A stretch of 64,000 nucleotides of DNA from the NCBI RefSeq assembly GCF_029211225.1, contig NZ_JARGEM010000001.1, positions 124,001-188,000 on the forward strand, written 5' to 3'. The notes under the pieces are model-generated. The model ran no database searches, had not been told where the DNA came from, and saw only the letters and a list, made by a program, of their open reading frames with translations. Origin of the DNA: Antiquaquibacter metalliresistens (GTDB lineage: Bacteria; Actinomycetota; Actinomycetes; Actinomycetales; Microbacteriaceae). Positions within the stretch are counted from its first letter, which is position 1. Every line of letters starts with the position of its first letter. A program made the translations under genes and the position numbers. Positions 7,966-16,378 of this stretch are shown one piece after another.

Positions 7966-8807
7966 GCTGGGAGCACAGCTACTCGGGCAAGGTGCGCGAC
8001 CTCTACTCCGACGCGGAGCACCCCGAGCTCGTGCTCATGGTGGCCAGTGATCGGGTGAGCGCGTTCGACCATGTGCTCGAGCCGGGCATCCCGGGCAAGG
8101 GCGAGCTGCTGACGCGACTGAGCCTGTGGTGGTTCGCGCAGCTCGACGAGGTGCCCAATCACCTCGTCGACCCGGTGGTCGAGCGCGTCGAGGTCCCCGT
8201 CGAGTTCGCGGGCCGCGCCATGCTCGTCAAGCGTCTTGAGATGCACCCGATCGAGTGCGTCGTGCGCGGCTACCTCACCGGCAGCGGCTGGGCCGAGTAT
8301 CGCGAGCAGCAGACCGTGTGCGGCATCGCGCTGCCGGCGGGCCTCCAGGACGGCGACCGGCTGCCCGAGCCGATCTTCACCCCCGCCTTCAAGGCCCCGA
8401 TGGGCGAGCACGACGAGAACATCTCCTTCGAGCGGGCCGCCGAGATCGTGGGCGCACCCGCGGCCGAGGCGCTGCGCGACCGGTCCCTCGCGATCTTCGC
8501 GCGGGCCTCCGCGATCGCCGAGGCCCGCGGCATCATCCTCGCCGACACCAAGTTCGAGTTCGGCGACGACCCGGCCACGGGCGAGCTCACCCTCGGCGAC
8601 GAGGTGCTCACGAGCGACTCCAGCCGGTACTGGGATGCCGTCGAGTACGACGCCGGGCGGCGCGGCCTGAGCTTCGACAAGCAGATCGTGCGCGACTGGC
8701 TCGCCGCCAACTGGGACAAGCAGGGCACGCCGCCCCGGCTGCCGCAGGAGATCGTCGAACAGACCGCCGCGCGCTACCGGGAGCTGATCGAGCGGCTCAC
8801 CGCGTGA
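7962..8807 (+). CDS. purC: Phosphoribosylaminoimidazole-succinocarboxamide synthase (SAICAR synthase)
   Basis: A 281-residue cytosolic ligase adding aspartate to CAIR with ATP. It begins almost at the SGKVRDLY motif and continues with VASDRVSAFDHVLEPGIPGKG, PIECVVRGYLTGSGW, and ADTKFEFG. The start GTG overlaps the purD stop; its own stop TGA overlaps the GTG of the following acetyltransferase gene. The N-terminus is shorter than in some relatives but all catalytic segments are present. Confidence 0.97.
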   Translation: MSWEHSYSGKVRDLYSDAEHPELVLMVASDRVSAFDHVLEPGIPGKGELLTRLSLWWFAQLDEVPNHLVDPVVERVEVPVEFAGRAMLVKRLEMHPIECVVRGYLTGSGWAEYREQQTVCGIALPAGLQDGDRLPEPIFTPAFKAPMGEHDENISFERAAEIVGAPAAEALRDRSLAIFARASAIAEARGIILADTKFEFGDDPATGELTLGDEVLTSDSSRYWDAVEYDAGRRGLSFDKQIVRDWLAANWDKQGTPPRLPQEIVEQTAARYRELIERLTA

Positions 8808-9271
8808 TCGAGGTGCGAGAGGTGCCCTGGGCGCATCCCGACGCCGTCACGCTGCGGGCCGAGCAACGCACCGAGATCGATGCGCGCTACGGCACGCCCG
8901 ACTCGGAGCCGGGCCCGGCGCCCTCCGCGGACGACGTGAGCGCGTTCTTCGTCGCCTACCGCGACGGCGAACCCCTCGGTTGCGGCGGGCTGCGCGAACT
9001 CGATGCCTCCCACGCGGAAGTGAAACGGATGTTCGTGCGCCCCGCCGCGCGCGGCTCCGGCGTCTCCTCGGCCGTGCTCGCCCGGCTCGAGCACACCGCC
9101 CGCGGCCGCGGCTACGACCGGCTCGTGCTGGAGACCGGCGACCGCCAACCCGACGCGATGCGGTTCTACGAGCGTGAGGGCTACGTGCGCATCCCGAACT
9201 TCGGGTACTACGCCGACGAGCCCTCGTCCGTCTGCTACGAGAAGCGGTTCACGCCTCCAGCGCCCGCGTGA
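8804..9271 (+). CDS. GNAT-family N-acetyltransferase
   Basis: A 155-residue protein with the GNAT fold signatures VKRMFVRPAARGSGVSSAVLARLE (acetyl-CoA loop R-x-x-G-x-G region) and LETGDRQPDAMRFYEREGYVRI near the C-terminus. The acceptor substrate is not predictable. It starts with a GTGA overlap on purC and is the last gene of the purD-purC unit, converging with a marR gene over 23 bases. Confidence 0.85.
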   Translation: MIEVREVPWAHPDAVTLRAEQRTEIDARYGTPDSEPGPAPSADDVSAFFVAYRDGEPLGCGGLRELDASHAEVKRMFVRPAARGSGVSSAVLARLEHTARGRGYDRLVLETGDRQPDAMRFYEREGYVRIPNFGYYADEPSSVCYEKRFTPPAPA

Positions 9272-9695
9272 TCGCGGTCGCGATGCGTTCGAGGGCCGCG
9301 ACATCCGCGGCCGACAGCGCCTTGAGCACGGGTTCACGCACCTCGGCGACCTGACCGGGCGTCACCGCGCGCACGATGCCGGCGCCCTCGGCGGTGAGTT
9401 CGGCGAACTGCACCCGCCGATCCTCGGTGGAGCGCACCCGCCGCACCCAGCCGGAGCGCTCGAGGCTCGCCACCGCGTGCGCCAGGCGGCTCGGCGAGTA
9501 GCCCAGCTGCACGGCGAGCTGCGACATCGCGAGCCGTCGATCCCCGGACTCGTAGAGGAACACGAGCAGCTTGTAGTACGCGTGCGGAATGCCGCCGTCC
9601 CGCCTCGACTGCCGGTCGAGCGCCTCGTCGAGACGGTGGGTCGCCATCACGAGCGCACGCCACGCACGCTGTTGCGCGGCGGTGAGTTCGGACAT
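9249..9695 (-). CDS. MarR-family transcriptional regulator
   Basis: A 148-residue winged-helix repressor: an N-terminal dimerisation helix, AMSQLAVQLGYSPSRLAHAVASLERSGWVRR as the helix-turn-helix, and STEDRRVQFAELTAEG as the wing. It is divergent from the CatE-like dioxygenase gene; such MarR/VOC pairs usually control the response to catechols or quinones. The ATG at 9693-9695, six bases after TACGCT, is preferred to the longer frame. The palindrome at 9725-9737 is the likely operator. Confidence 0.88.
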   Translation of the reverse strand: MSELTAAQQRAWRALVMATHRLDEALDRQSRRDGGIPHAYYKLLVFLYESGDRRLAMSQLAVQLGYSPSRLAHAVASLERSGWVRRVRSTEDRRVQFAELTAEGAGIVRAVTPGQVAEVREPVLKALSAADVAALERIATAITRALEA

Positions 9696-9701
9696 GATCC
9701 G

Positions 9702-9707
9702 AGCGTA
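9702..9707 (-). promoter_or_regulatory. -10 hexamer TACGCT of the marR gene
   Basis: TACGCT, six bases, ATG. A TTGAGA at 9725-9730 read on the minus strand, 17 bases upstream, is a fair -35 and overlaps the proposed operator. Confidence 0.6.
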
Positions 9708-9724
9708 GCGGAATACTTGAACTC

Positions 9725-9737
9725 TCAACTAAGTTGA
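9725..9737. promoter_or_regulatory. Palindromic operator candidate for the divergent MarR/dioxygenase pair
   Basis: TCAACTAAGTTGA is a perfect inverted repeat of six-base arms around a single A. It lies seven bases before the dioxygenase start, over the likely -10 region TAAGTT (9730-9735), and overlaps the -35 element of marR, so one bound dimer could repress both genes. Confidence 0.6.
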
Positions 9738-9744
9738 ATCCGAC

Positions 9745-10611
9745 ATGAACGACATCACGCACCAACTCGCCGCGGACACCGCCATGGGCCCGGTCACCCT
9801 GAAGGTCGGCGACCTCGACGCGATGACCGCCTACTACCGGGATGCCGTGGCCCTGCAGGTGCTCACCGCAACCGCCGACACGGTCACCCTCGGTCGCGGC
9901 ACGACACCGGTGGTCATCCTGCAGCACGCCCCGGAACTGCGGCACGCCAGCCCACGGGACGCCGGGCTCTTCCACACCGCCATCCTCTTCGACACCGAGG
10001 AGGCGCTCGCCGCCGCGGTCTACTCGGTTGCCCGCAAGTTCCCGAACACGTTCACCGGCAGCTCGGACCACCTGGTGAGCAAGGCGTTCTACTTCACCGA
10101 TCCGGAGGGCAACGGGGTGGAGCTCTACTGGGACCGTGAGCGCAGCGCCTGGAGCTGGGCGCACGGCACGGTCGAGATGAGCACGCTCTACCTCGACCCG
10201 AACGCGTTTCTGCAGCAGAACCTCACCGAGGCGGCCGTCGCCGAGCCCGTGATCGGCGGGGCGCGGGTGGGGCACGTGCACCTGCAGGTCGGCGACATCC
10301 CGAGCGCCCGCGAGTTCTACGTGAATCGGCTCGGCTTCGACGAGACCGCCGCCTACGGGCCGCAGGCGCTGTTCGTCAGCGCCGGCGGCTACCACCACCA
10401 CATGGCCATGAACACGTGGAACAGTGCCGGCGCAGGTCCCCGGCTGCCCGCGCTCGGACTCGGGCAGATCGACATCGCGGTGCCGAGCACCGACGACCTC
10501 GGGGCGCTGACCGAACGGCTCGGGCACCACGGCATCCAGGTGCGCGACGACGGGCGCACCGTGAGCTTCGACGACCCGTGGGCGAATCTGATCCGGGTGG
10601 TGGCTGGCTAG
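9745..10611 (+). CDS. VOC-family ring-cleavage dioxygenase, CatE-like (catechol 2,3-dioxygenase type)
   Basis: A 288-residue protein of two vicinal-oxygen-chelate modules. The first has LKVGDLDAMTAYYRDAV, FHTAILFD and DPEGNGVELYWDR; the second has GHVHLQVGDIPSAREFYVNRLGF and YHHHMAMNTWNSAGAGPR. This arrangement closely follows the Bacillus CatE protein, an extradiol dioxygenase induced by catechol. His residues in HVHLQV and YHHH and Glu in GVELYW are plausible iron ligands. No ring-cleavage pathway genes are adjacent, which fits a detoxification role. The TAG stop is also the first half of the next gene's promoter hexamer. Confidence 0.85.
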   Translation: MNDITHQLAADTAMGPVTLKVGDLDAMTAYYRDAVALQVLTATADTVTLGRGTTPVVILQHAPELRHASPRDAGLFHTAILFDTEEALAAAVYSVARKFPNTFTGSSDHLVSKAFYFTDPEGNGVELYWDRERSAWSWAHGTVEMSTLYLDPNAFLQQNLTEAAVAEPVIGGARVGHVHLQVGDIPSAREFYVNRLGFDETAAYGPQALFVSAGGYHHHMAMNTWNSAGAGPRLPALGLGQIDIAVPSTDDLGALTERLGHHGIQVRDDGRTVSFDDPWANLIRVVAG

Positions 10612-10614
10612 GCT
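10609..10614 (+). promoter_or_regulatory. -10 hexamer TAGGCT built on the upstream stop codon
   Basis: TAGGCT begins with the TAG stop codon of the dioxygenase gene and lies six bases before the ATG at 10621. It favours that ATG over the one at 10618. Confidence 0.5.
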
Positions 10615-10620
10615 GGGATG

Positions 10621-10947
10621 ATGTCAGCCACCCTCGCCCAGCTCGCCACGCACGTGCAGGCGCTCACCACCGACGATGTCGCCTACAGCGTGGACGGCGC
10701 CACCGTCACCGCGACCGTCGCGGACGAGCCCTTCGTGGTCGCCGAGCTCGACGAGAAGGCGCACACCTTCCGCTTTCTCGCGGTGAAGTCGTCACGGCCG
10801 ACCCCGCGAACGCCGTCGTGGGATGCCGGCGGTATCTACAACGCGGCCAAGCGCGGCGGGCTCACCGGCCACAAGCCGTCCCAGCTGCGGGTGAAGGCGA
10901 CGCTCGGCGAGCTGTTCACCCGCAACGGGTGGACGAAGGTGCGCTAA
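10621..10947 (+). CDS. Hypothetical protein
   Basis: A 108-residue soluble protein (starting MSATLAQLATHVQAL) with a beta-rich central part and a conserved-looking C-terminal segment GGIYNAAKRGGLTGHKPSQLRVKATLGELFTRNGWTKV. I do not recognise it. It overlaps the convergent serine hydrolase gene by four bases. A second ATG three bases upstream is possible, but the promoter spacing favours this one. Confidence 0.6.
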   Translation: MSATLAQLATHVQALTTDDVAYSVDGATVTATVADEPFVVAELDEKAHTFRFLAVKSSRPTPRTPSWDAGGIYNAAKRGGLTGHKPSQLRVKATLGELFTRNGWTKVR

Positions 10948-11957
10948 CCCCCGAGGCGCTCGTCGAGCTCCTGGATGATGGGCCAGGCCCCCTCCTCGGA
11001 GTTGGAGAGCACCGCGATGTCGAGCCCGGCATCCACGTAGTGACGCAGGATGCCGGACGCGCCGACGTTGATGCCGTCCTTGTAGTACGAGCGCACCGTG
11101 CCGTCGTCCTCGAGGTCGAACTCGAGCCCGAAGCCGTAGCTGACCGTCTCGTCGTGCGCGACCTGCGGCACGAAGAACTCCTCGGTCCACTCGGCGTCGA
11201 GCAGCTCGCCCCCGCGCACGGCCTGCATGAACCGCACCAGGTCGCCGACCGTGGTCTGCGCGCCGCCCTCCGGGGAGCCGATCGGCGGGGAGCTGTAGAT
11301 GTTCGAGAACCAGGTGCCGTCGTCGCGACGGTCCCAGCCCTCGGCGACGCGGGGCGCGGCGTCGCGGCGATCGTAGAAGCCGGAGTCGAGCATCCCCGCC
11401 TTCGTGAACACCTCGTCGAAGACCACCTGACGGTAGGGCAACCCGGTGACCCGCTCGATGGCGAGGCCGGCGAGCACATAGCCGACGTTGTTGTAGCGGC
11501 AGACGGTGCCCGGCTCGGCCAGCGGTGTCTTGTGCACGAACTGGGGCAGGAAGTCCTTCGTCTCGACGATCGAGTAGTTGGGCACCTGGAGGAACAGGTC
11601 CTCGTAGCGCTCGCCCGCCTCCTCGTCGGCGTCGTCCGCGATGCCGCTCGTGTGGGTCAGCAGGTGCAGCAACGTGACCCCGACCGGGATCTGCGTGCCC
11701 TCGAGGTCGACGTAGTGATGGATCGAGGTCTCGAGGTCCAGCTCGCCCTTGCCCACGAGCTGCAGGGCCGCGACCGCGGTGAAGAGCTTCGTGATGGATG
11801 CCGTGTCGAACCGCATGTCGAGCGTGTTCGGCACCTCCCACCGCGGTGTCGCGAACCCGGTCGCGGCCTCGTACAGGGTCGCGTTGCCCTTGCGGATGAG
11901 CACCGCACCGCTGAACTCGTGCTCGGCCAGAACGTCGTCGAGCCCGTTCGTATCCAT
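10944..11957 (-). CDS. Serine hydrolase of the beta-lactamase/DD-peptidase family
   Basis: A 337-residue enzyme of the class C beta-lactamase fold. The nucleophile motif S54-I-T-K57 and the second motif Y155-N-N157 are both present, with LLTHTSG and GYVLAGLAIERVTG between and around them. No signal peptide is visible, so it is probably cytosolic and more likely an esterase or peptidase than a secreted beta-lactamase. The ATG at 11955-11957 lies six bases after TATCGT; the promoter overlaps that of the divergent SGNH hydrolase gene. Confidence 0.88.
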   Translation of the reverse strand: MDTNGLDDVLAEHEFSGAVLIRKGNATLYEAATGFATPRWEVPNTLDMRFDTASITKLFTAVAALQLVGKGELDLETSIHHYVDLEGTQIPVGVTLLHLLTHTSGIADDADEEAGERYEDLFLQVPNYSIVETKDFLPQFVHKTPLAEPGTVCRYNNVGYVLAGLAIERVTGLPYRQVVFDEVFTKAGMLDSGFYDRRDAAPRVAEGWDRRDDGTWFSNIYSSPPIGSPEGGAQTTVGDLVRFMQAVRGGELLDAEWTEEFFVPQVAHDETVSYGFGLEFDLEDDGTVRSYYKDGINVGASGILRHYVDAGLDIAVLSNSEEGAWPIIQELDERLGG

Positions 11958-11963
11958 GCCGCA

Positions 11964-11973
11964 ACGATAGCCT
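11964..11973. promoter_or_regulatory. Two overlapping divergent leaderless -10 hexamers
   Basis: The ten bases ACGATAGCCT contain TAGCCT (11968-11973) for the plus-strand SGNH gene, seven bases before its ATG, and TATCGT (11969-11964, minus) for the serine hydrolase, six bases before its ATG. The two hexamers share the bases TA at 11968-11969. Confidence 0.6.
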
Positions 11974-11980
11974 GAGTGCC

Positions 11981-12715
11981 ATGCTGCTGAGTCGGCTCGC
12001 CATCGTCCCGACAGGCCCGGTGCTCATCGCGCAGGCCCGCCGGCTGCGCCGTGACACGCCCCGGCTGCCGGATGCCGCACCGCCGTGGCAGGGCGCGTTG
12101 CCCGGTCCGCGGCCGTTGCGGCTGCTCGTGCTCGGTGACTCGACGGCGGCCGGAGTCGGTGCCGACACCCAGGATGACGCGCTGCCCGGTGCCCTCGCCC
12201 GGGAGCTCACCGCACGACTCGGCCGTGGCGTGGAGTGGCGCGCGGTGGGGCGCAACGGCGCCACCGCTCGCGACCTCATCACGGACTACCTCGACGAGGC
12301 CACCTCGGCTCCGGTCGACCTCGTGTTTCTCAGCGTGGGGGCGAACGATGCGCTCGGCATCCGCTCGCGGGGGGCGTTCGCGCGCGACATCCGCACCATC
12401 GTCGCGAGGCTGCGCGAAGCGAACCCGAAGGCCACGATCATCATGTCGTCGCTGCCCGCGTTCCACCGCTTCGAGTTGCTGCCCAACCCCCTGCGCTGGA
12501 ACCTCGCGCTGCACTCGCGCAGCCTCGAGGATGCCGCCCGCGCGATCATGGACGCCACTCCGAACGCGACGATGTCGCCGAAGCCGCCACCGTACACGGC
12601 CGGGTTCTTCGCGAGCGACCTGTTCCACCCGAGCGCCCAGGGCTACCGCGACTGGGCCCGCTTCGCGATCGAGGATGCCGCGCTCAACGGATCGCTGCCA
12701 CCGGCCGCCACATGA
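11981..12715 (+). CDS. SGNH/GDSL-family hydrolase
   Basis: A 244-residue esterase-like protein. The four blocks are clear: GDS-x-x-AG with Ser54, G90-RN92-G, GAND with Asn122, and D213-x-x-H216 in DLFHP. Together they define the Ser-His-Asp triad and oxyanion hole of lipases and acyl esterases. The N-terminus (MLLSRLAIVPTGPVLIAQARRLRR) is a weak membrane-associating stretch without a cleavage site. The final 32 bases overlap the convergent MFS gene. Confidence 0.88.
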   Translation: MLLSRLAIVPTGPVLIAQARRLRRDTPRLPDAAPPWQGALPGPRPLRLLVLGDSTAAGVGADTQDDALPGALARELTARLGRGVEWRAVGRNGATARDLITDYLDEATSAPVDLVFLSVGANDALGIRSRGAFARDIRTIVARLREANPKATIIMSSLPAFHRFELLPNPLRWNLALHSRSLEDAARAIMDATPNATMSPKPPPYTAGFFASDLFHPSAQGYRDWARFAIEDAALNGSLPPAAT

Positions 12716-13904
12716 CCAGCGCCGCGGCGACGACGAGCACCACGAGCACGCCGGCGGCCCAGGCCAGCCCCGAGTAGCCGAGGAGGGCGAGCACGGGACC
12801 GGCGCTCGCGCCGCCGAGCGCACCCGAAAGGCTCATGATCGTGTCGGTGCGACCCTGCACCCGCACCCGTGTCGCTCCGGTGACGAGATCGGAGACGAGC
12901 GCCGATCCCGCGACGGTGGCAGCGCTCCAGCCGAGTCCGAGCAGCACCAGGGCCACCGTCACCGCGACGTCGCTCTGCTCGGCCAGGCCGATGACGACCA
13001 CCGAGGCCGCGAGCATCGCCTGCCCGGCGATGATCACCGGCATGCGTCCCACGCGATCGCTCGCCCAGCCGAACACCGGCGAGAGGGCGAACATGCCGGC
13101 GACGTGCAGGCTGATGGTCAGCCCCACGATCGAGATGCCGACCCCGTGACTGGTCAGGTGCACCGGCGTCATCGACATGATCGAGACCATCACCGCATGG
13201 CTGACCGCGATCGTGCCGATGGCGAAGACCAGCGTGCTGCGGCCTCGCACGACCCCGGCATCCGCGACCGGTGCGAGTTCGACCTCGCGGCCCTTCGCGA
13301 GCAGCAGGGGATCGGGCCGCAGCGCCGCGACATACAGCGCGGCCGCGAGCAGCTGGGCCGCGATCGCGATCACGAACGAGCCGGTGTGGGTCGGCAGTCC
13401 GAGCGCGTGCTGGATGAGCTCGCCCGGACCGAACAGGTTCGGGCCGATCACGGCACCGATCGTGGTCGACCAGACGACGAGCGAGAGATCCCGACCGCGG
13501 CGGGCGGGCGCGGCGACGTCCGTCGCGGCGAACCGGGCCTGCAGACCGACCGCGGTGCCGACGCCGAGCATGGCGAAGCCGACGACGAGCAGCGGAAAGA
13601 AGACCAGCCCGGTACCGACGACGGTGAGGATCGATCCCAGCGCCGCCGTGAACGCGCCGGTCGCCAGCGCGGGGCGACGACCGAGTCGCTGGGCGAGCCG
13701 CGCGAGCGGGATCGCGGCGATCGCCGCGCCGAGCGTGCTCGAGGTCGCGGCGGCGCCGGAGAGCGCCGGCCCGGCGATCTCCGCGGCGATCACGGCACCG
13801 ATCGCGAGGGTGGCGCCCTGCCCGAGCCCGGCGAGCACCTGCCCCGTGACGAGCACTCCGACGATGCGGCGCTGGACGGCGGTGTCGGCTGTCGCGGTGG
13901 TCAC
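12684..13904 (-). CDS. MFS transporter
   Basis: A 406-residue membrane protein with about 12 hydrophobic segments and the MFS loop motif RLAQRLGRRPALATG after segment two, repeated as GWASDRVGRMPVIIAG in the second half. This is the layout of drug or metabolite exporters. The GTG at 13902-13904 is preceded by GGGGGAGA at about nine bases. A larger open frame continuing to 14552 is only the antisense of the kinase gene. Confidence 0.88.
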   Translation of the reverse strand: MTTATADTAVQRRIVGVLVTGQVLAGLGQGATLAIGAVIAAEIAGPALSGAAATSSTLGAAIAAIPLARLAQRLGRRPALATGAFTAALGSILTVVGTGLVFFPLLVVGFAMLGVGTAVGLQARFAATDVAAPARRGRDLSLVVWSTTIGAVIGPNLFGPGELIQHALGLPTHTGSFVIAIAAQLLAAALYVAALRPDPLLLAKGREVELAPVADAGVVRGRSTLVFAIGTIAVSHAVMVSIMSMTPVHLTSHGVGISIVGLTISLHVAGMFALSPVFGWASDRVGRMPVIIAGQAMLAASVVVIGLAEQSDVAVTVALVLLGLGWSAATVAGSALVSDLVTGATRVRVQGRTDTIMSLSGALGGASAGPVLALLGYSGLAWAAGVLVVLVVAAALVMWRPVAAIR

Positions 13905-13943
13905 CGACCCATTCTCCCCCGTCGCCGGCGAGCGCCCCGCCGG

Positions 13944-13949
13944 TAGCGT
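13944..13949 (+). promoter_or_regulatory. -10 hexamer TAGCGT of a leaderless promoter
   Basis: TAGCGT, six bases, then the ATG (13956) of the kinase gene; it selects this ATG over the GTG at 13950. Confidence 0.55.
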
Positions 13950-13955
13950 GTGGGC

Positions 13956-14570
13956 ATGGCCACGTTCCGCTCGGTTGCCGCCGTCGCCGACGAGCTCTGT
14001 GGTGCACCGCCCGCCGCCCGCCGCATCATCGGCATCACCGGGCCACCCGGCGCCGGCAAGTCGACGATCGCCGAGCAGCTCGTGCAACGGCTCGACGCCG
14101 CGGCGCTCCTCCCGATGGACGGCTTCCACTTGCCGCAGGCCCGCCTCATCGCCCTCGGCCGGCGCGAGCGGATGGGGGCTCCGGACACCTTCGACATCGA
14201 CGCCTTCGTCGAGACGCTCGCGCGTGTGCGTGGTGACGCGACGGTGCTGGCGCCCGGCTTCGACAGGCAGATCGAGGAGCCGGTGGATGCCGCCATCACC
14301 ATCGCGCCATCGGTGCGCACCGTGGTGGTGGAGGGCAACTACCTGCTGCTGGACTCCGGCGGGTGGGAGCGGGTCGCACCACTGATCGACGTGAGCTTCT
14401 TCGTGCGCGTCGATGACGGCATCCGTCACGATCGACTCATCGCGCGGCACGTACGTTACGGCAAGAGCGAGACGGATGCCCGGGCCTGGGCTCTCGGGCC
14501 GGACGAGACGAACGCGCGGCTCATCGCGGCGAGCGCGGGCCGCGCCAACCACGTGATCGAGTTCCCGTAA
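13956..14570 (+). CDS. Nucleoside/nucleotide-kinase-like P-loop protein
   Basis: A 204-residue protein with a Walker A motif GPPGAGKST (residues 29-37), followed by LLPMDGFHLP and GAPDTFDIDAF, features shared with pantothenate kinase, uridine kinase and the fructose-transport kinase FrcK family. VVVEGNYLLLD is the Walker B-like strand. The phosphate acceptor, probably a sugar or nucleoside, cannot be decided. It converges with the phosphonate operon. Confidence 0.8.
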   Translation: MATFRSVAAVADELCGAPPAARRIIGITGPPGAGKSTIAEQLVQRLDAAALLPMDGFHLPQARLIALGRRERMGAPDTFDIDAFVETLARVRGDATVLAPGFDRQIEEPVDAAITIAPSVRTVVVEGNYLLLDSGGWERVAPLIDVSFFVRVDDGIRHDRLIARHVRYGKSETDARAWALGPDETNARLIAASAGRANHVIEFP

Positions 14571-14618
14571 GGCAGCCCGTCGGGCGCCCCGCGACCATCC
14601 TCCCTCTGGGGCCCAGCC

Positions 14619-15284
14619 TCAGGGCAACGCCGCGGGAAGATCGGCGACGCTCTGGAGCACGATGTCGGCGCCGGCGCTCGCCAGGGCCGACTCCTCACGT
14701 CCGCCCGTGAGCACGCCCACCACGAGCCCGGCCCCGGCGGCGCGGCCGCTCGCGGCGTCGGACTCGGTGTCTCCGACCGTGACCATCGCGGCCACCGAAC
14801 TGGTCGCCGTCCGCAGCAGTGCCGTCAGTGCCAGGTCGGGGGCGGGACGACCGCGCCCGGCGTCCGCGGGGGTGAGCACGACATCCGCGAGATCGGTCCA
14901 GCCGAGCGCGGCGAGGATCGCATCCGCCGTCGAGCGGGAGAACCCGGTCGTGAACGCGATCTTCAGACCACGGGCGCGCAGCGACCGGATGGCCTCCTCC
15001 GCGCCGGGGATGGGTTCGCAACGCCCCTCGTCGATGAGCTCGCGGAATGCCGCCTCGAACTGGGCATTGATCGCCTGCGCCGTCTCTTCGTCGGCGAGCG
15101 CCCGGAAGACCTCGATCTTCGACTGGCCCATGGTCGCGCGCACGTGATCGAGCGCCGCCTCTCTACCGTCCTCGGTCGCCTTCACCCGATCCCAGGCCCG
15201 AGCGAACGCGCTCTCCACGAGGCCGTCGTCGACGACGGTCGTGCCTGCCATGTCCAACACGACGAGTTCGAACTGCGATGTCAT
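14619..15284 (-). CDS. Phosphonatase-like HAD hydrolase
   Basis: A 221-residue HAD enzyme. VLDMAGTTV contains the nucleophile Asp11 in the D-x-AGT form of phosphonoacetaldehyde hydrolases; AFTTGFSRS supplies motif II and VGDTESDAASGRAAGAG motif IV. The protein lacks an obvious Schiff-base Lys of true PhnX and best fits the phosphonatase-like group (TIGR03351), which is encoded beside the flavoenzyme found next door. Expected role: release of phosphate from a phosphonoaldehyde produced by that oxidase. The ATG overlaps the upstream stop (ATGA). Confidence 0.85.
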   Translation of the reverse strand: MTSQFELVVLDMAGTTVVDDGLVESAFARAWDRVKATEDGREAALDHVRATMGQSKIEVFRALADEETAQAINAQFEAAFRELIDEGRCEPIPGAEEAIRSLRARGLKIAFTTGFSRSTADAILAALGWTDLADVVLTPADAGRGRPAPDLALTALLRTATSSVAAMVTVGDTESDAASGRAAGAGLVVGVLTGGREESALASAGADIVLQSVADLPAALP

Positions 15285-16378
15285 GGTGCTCCTTCTGTGG
15301 TCGAGAACAGTTCCGCGACGACCCGATCGCCCAGACCGAGCCCCGTCGTCATGCCGATCCCGGTGGTGACCGCCACGACGCGCACGCCGTCGGCCGGCCG
15401 CTCCACCAGGAAGTCCTGCGGGGCCGAGGCGTAGACGCCCTGCCACCGCTGCCGAATCCGCACGGGCTTGCCGAACAGCTCGGCCGTGATCCGCTCCAGC
15501 ACGCCGAACGCGGCCTCGTCCTGGAAGGGCGAGACGGTGACCGCCCGAACGTGTGTGTCGCCGACGACGAGGGTGCCGTCCGGCCGCTCGGTGTACATCT
15601 GGTTGATGTCGTGCTCGATGAGCTCGGGATGATCGCGCTCGAACCGCTGACGCACGTCGGTCGCCGACGGGGATGACGCGAACGCCGAGTACCGGAGCAT
15701 CGACGAACCGGTGAGCACCGGCAGTTCGAGGCCGACGCCGTCGGCCAGCAGCATGTCGAGGGAGCAGCGCACCACACCGTGCCGCTCCGCGAGCTGCGGA
15801 TACAGCTGGTCGACATCGAAGTTGGTCGCGACCACGATGCACTCCGCGCGAACCTCGCCGCGGCTCGTGTGCACCGTTCCGCTCTCGACGCCGAGGGCGG
15901 TCGTGCGCCACAGGAAGTCGACGCCACGGTCGGCGAGGTGGCGGGCGATCGCGGGCGCGGCGGCGCGGGGGTCGACCTGCAGGTCGAGCTCGCTGCGCAT
16001 CCCCCCGACGGCGCCGATGACCGGTGCGAGGTCCGACACCTGCGCGGCGGTCAGCAGCGGGCCCGCACCGGACTCGGCGAGCACCGCCAGCTCGTCCTCG
16101 GCTCGGGCGACCACGAGCGCTCCGCTCTGCCGCATCCAGAACCCGCACCGCTCTGCGAGATCGATCCAGAGCGCGCGGGCTCGCGCGGCGTACTCGCCCG
16201 CCTCGCCGCGATGCATCCCCGTGCCGACGTGTCCGAAGTTGCGCACGCTCGACCCGACGATCTCGGTCGATCGCTCGATCACGACGACCCGCAGCCCTCG
16301 CCGCAGCGCCGCGTCCGCGTGGGCGAGCCCGACGATCCCGGCTCCGACCACCGCGAGGTCGTATCCCCCGCCGGTCAT
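15281..16378 (-). CDS. FAD-dependent amine oxidase of the aminophosphonate group (TIGR03364-like)
   Basis: A 365-residue DAO-type flavoenzyme: GAGIVG at residues 12-17, ERSTEIVGSSVRNFGHVGTGMHRGE characteristic of this subgroup, a substrate-binding middle, and the C-terminal VVAVTTGIGMTTGLGLGDRV FAD segment. Family members co-occur with phosphonatase-like HAD enzymes and phosphonate transporters and are proposed to deaminate 1-hydroxy- or N-methyl-aminoethylphosphonate to an aldehyde. The placement between phnE and the HAD gene, with ATGA overlaps on both sides, supports that role here. Confidence 0.85.
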   Translation of the reverse strand: MTGGGYDLAVVGAGIVGLAHADAALRRGLRVVVIERSTEIVGSSVRNFGHVGTGMHRGEAGEYAARARALWIDLAERCGFWMRQSGALVVARAEDELAVLAESGAGPLLTAAQVSDLAPVIGAVGGMRSELDLQVDPRAAAPAIARHLADRGVDFLWRTTALGVESGTVHTSRGEVRAECIVVATNFDVDQLYPQLAERHGVVRCSLDMLLADGVGLELPVLTGSSMLRYSAFASSPSATDVRQRFERDHPELIEHDINQMYTERPDGTLVVGDTHVRAVTVSPFQDEAAFGVLERITAELFGKPVRIRQRWQGVYASAPQDFLVERPADGVRVVAVTTGIGMTTGLGLGDRVVAELFSTTEGAP

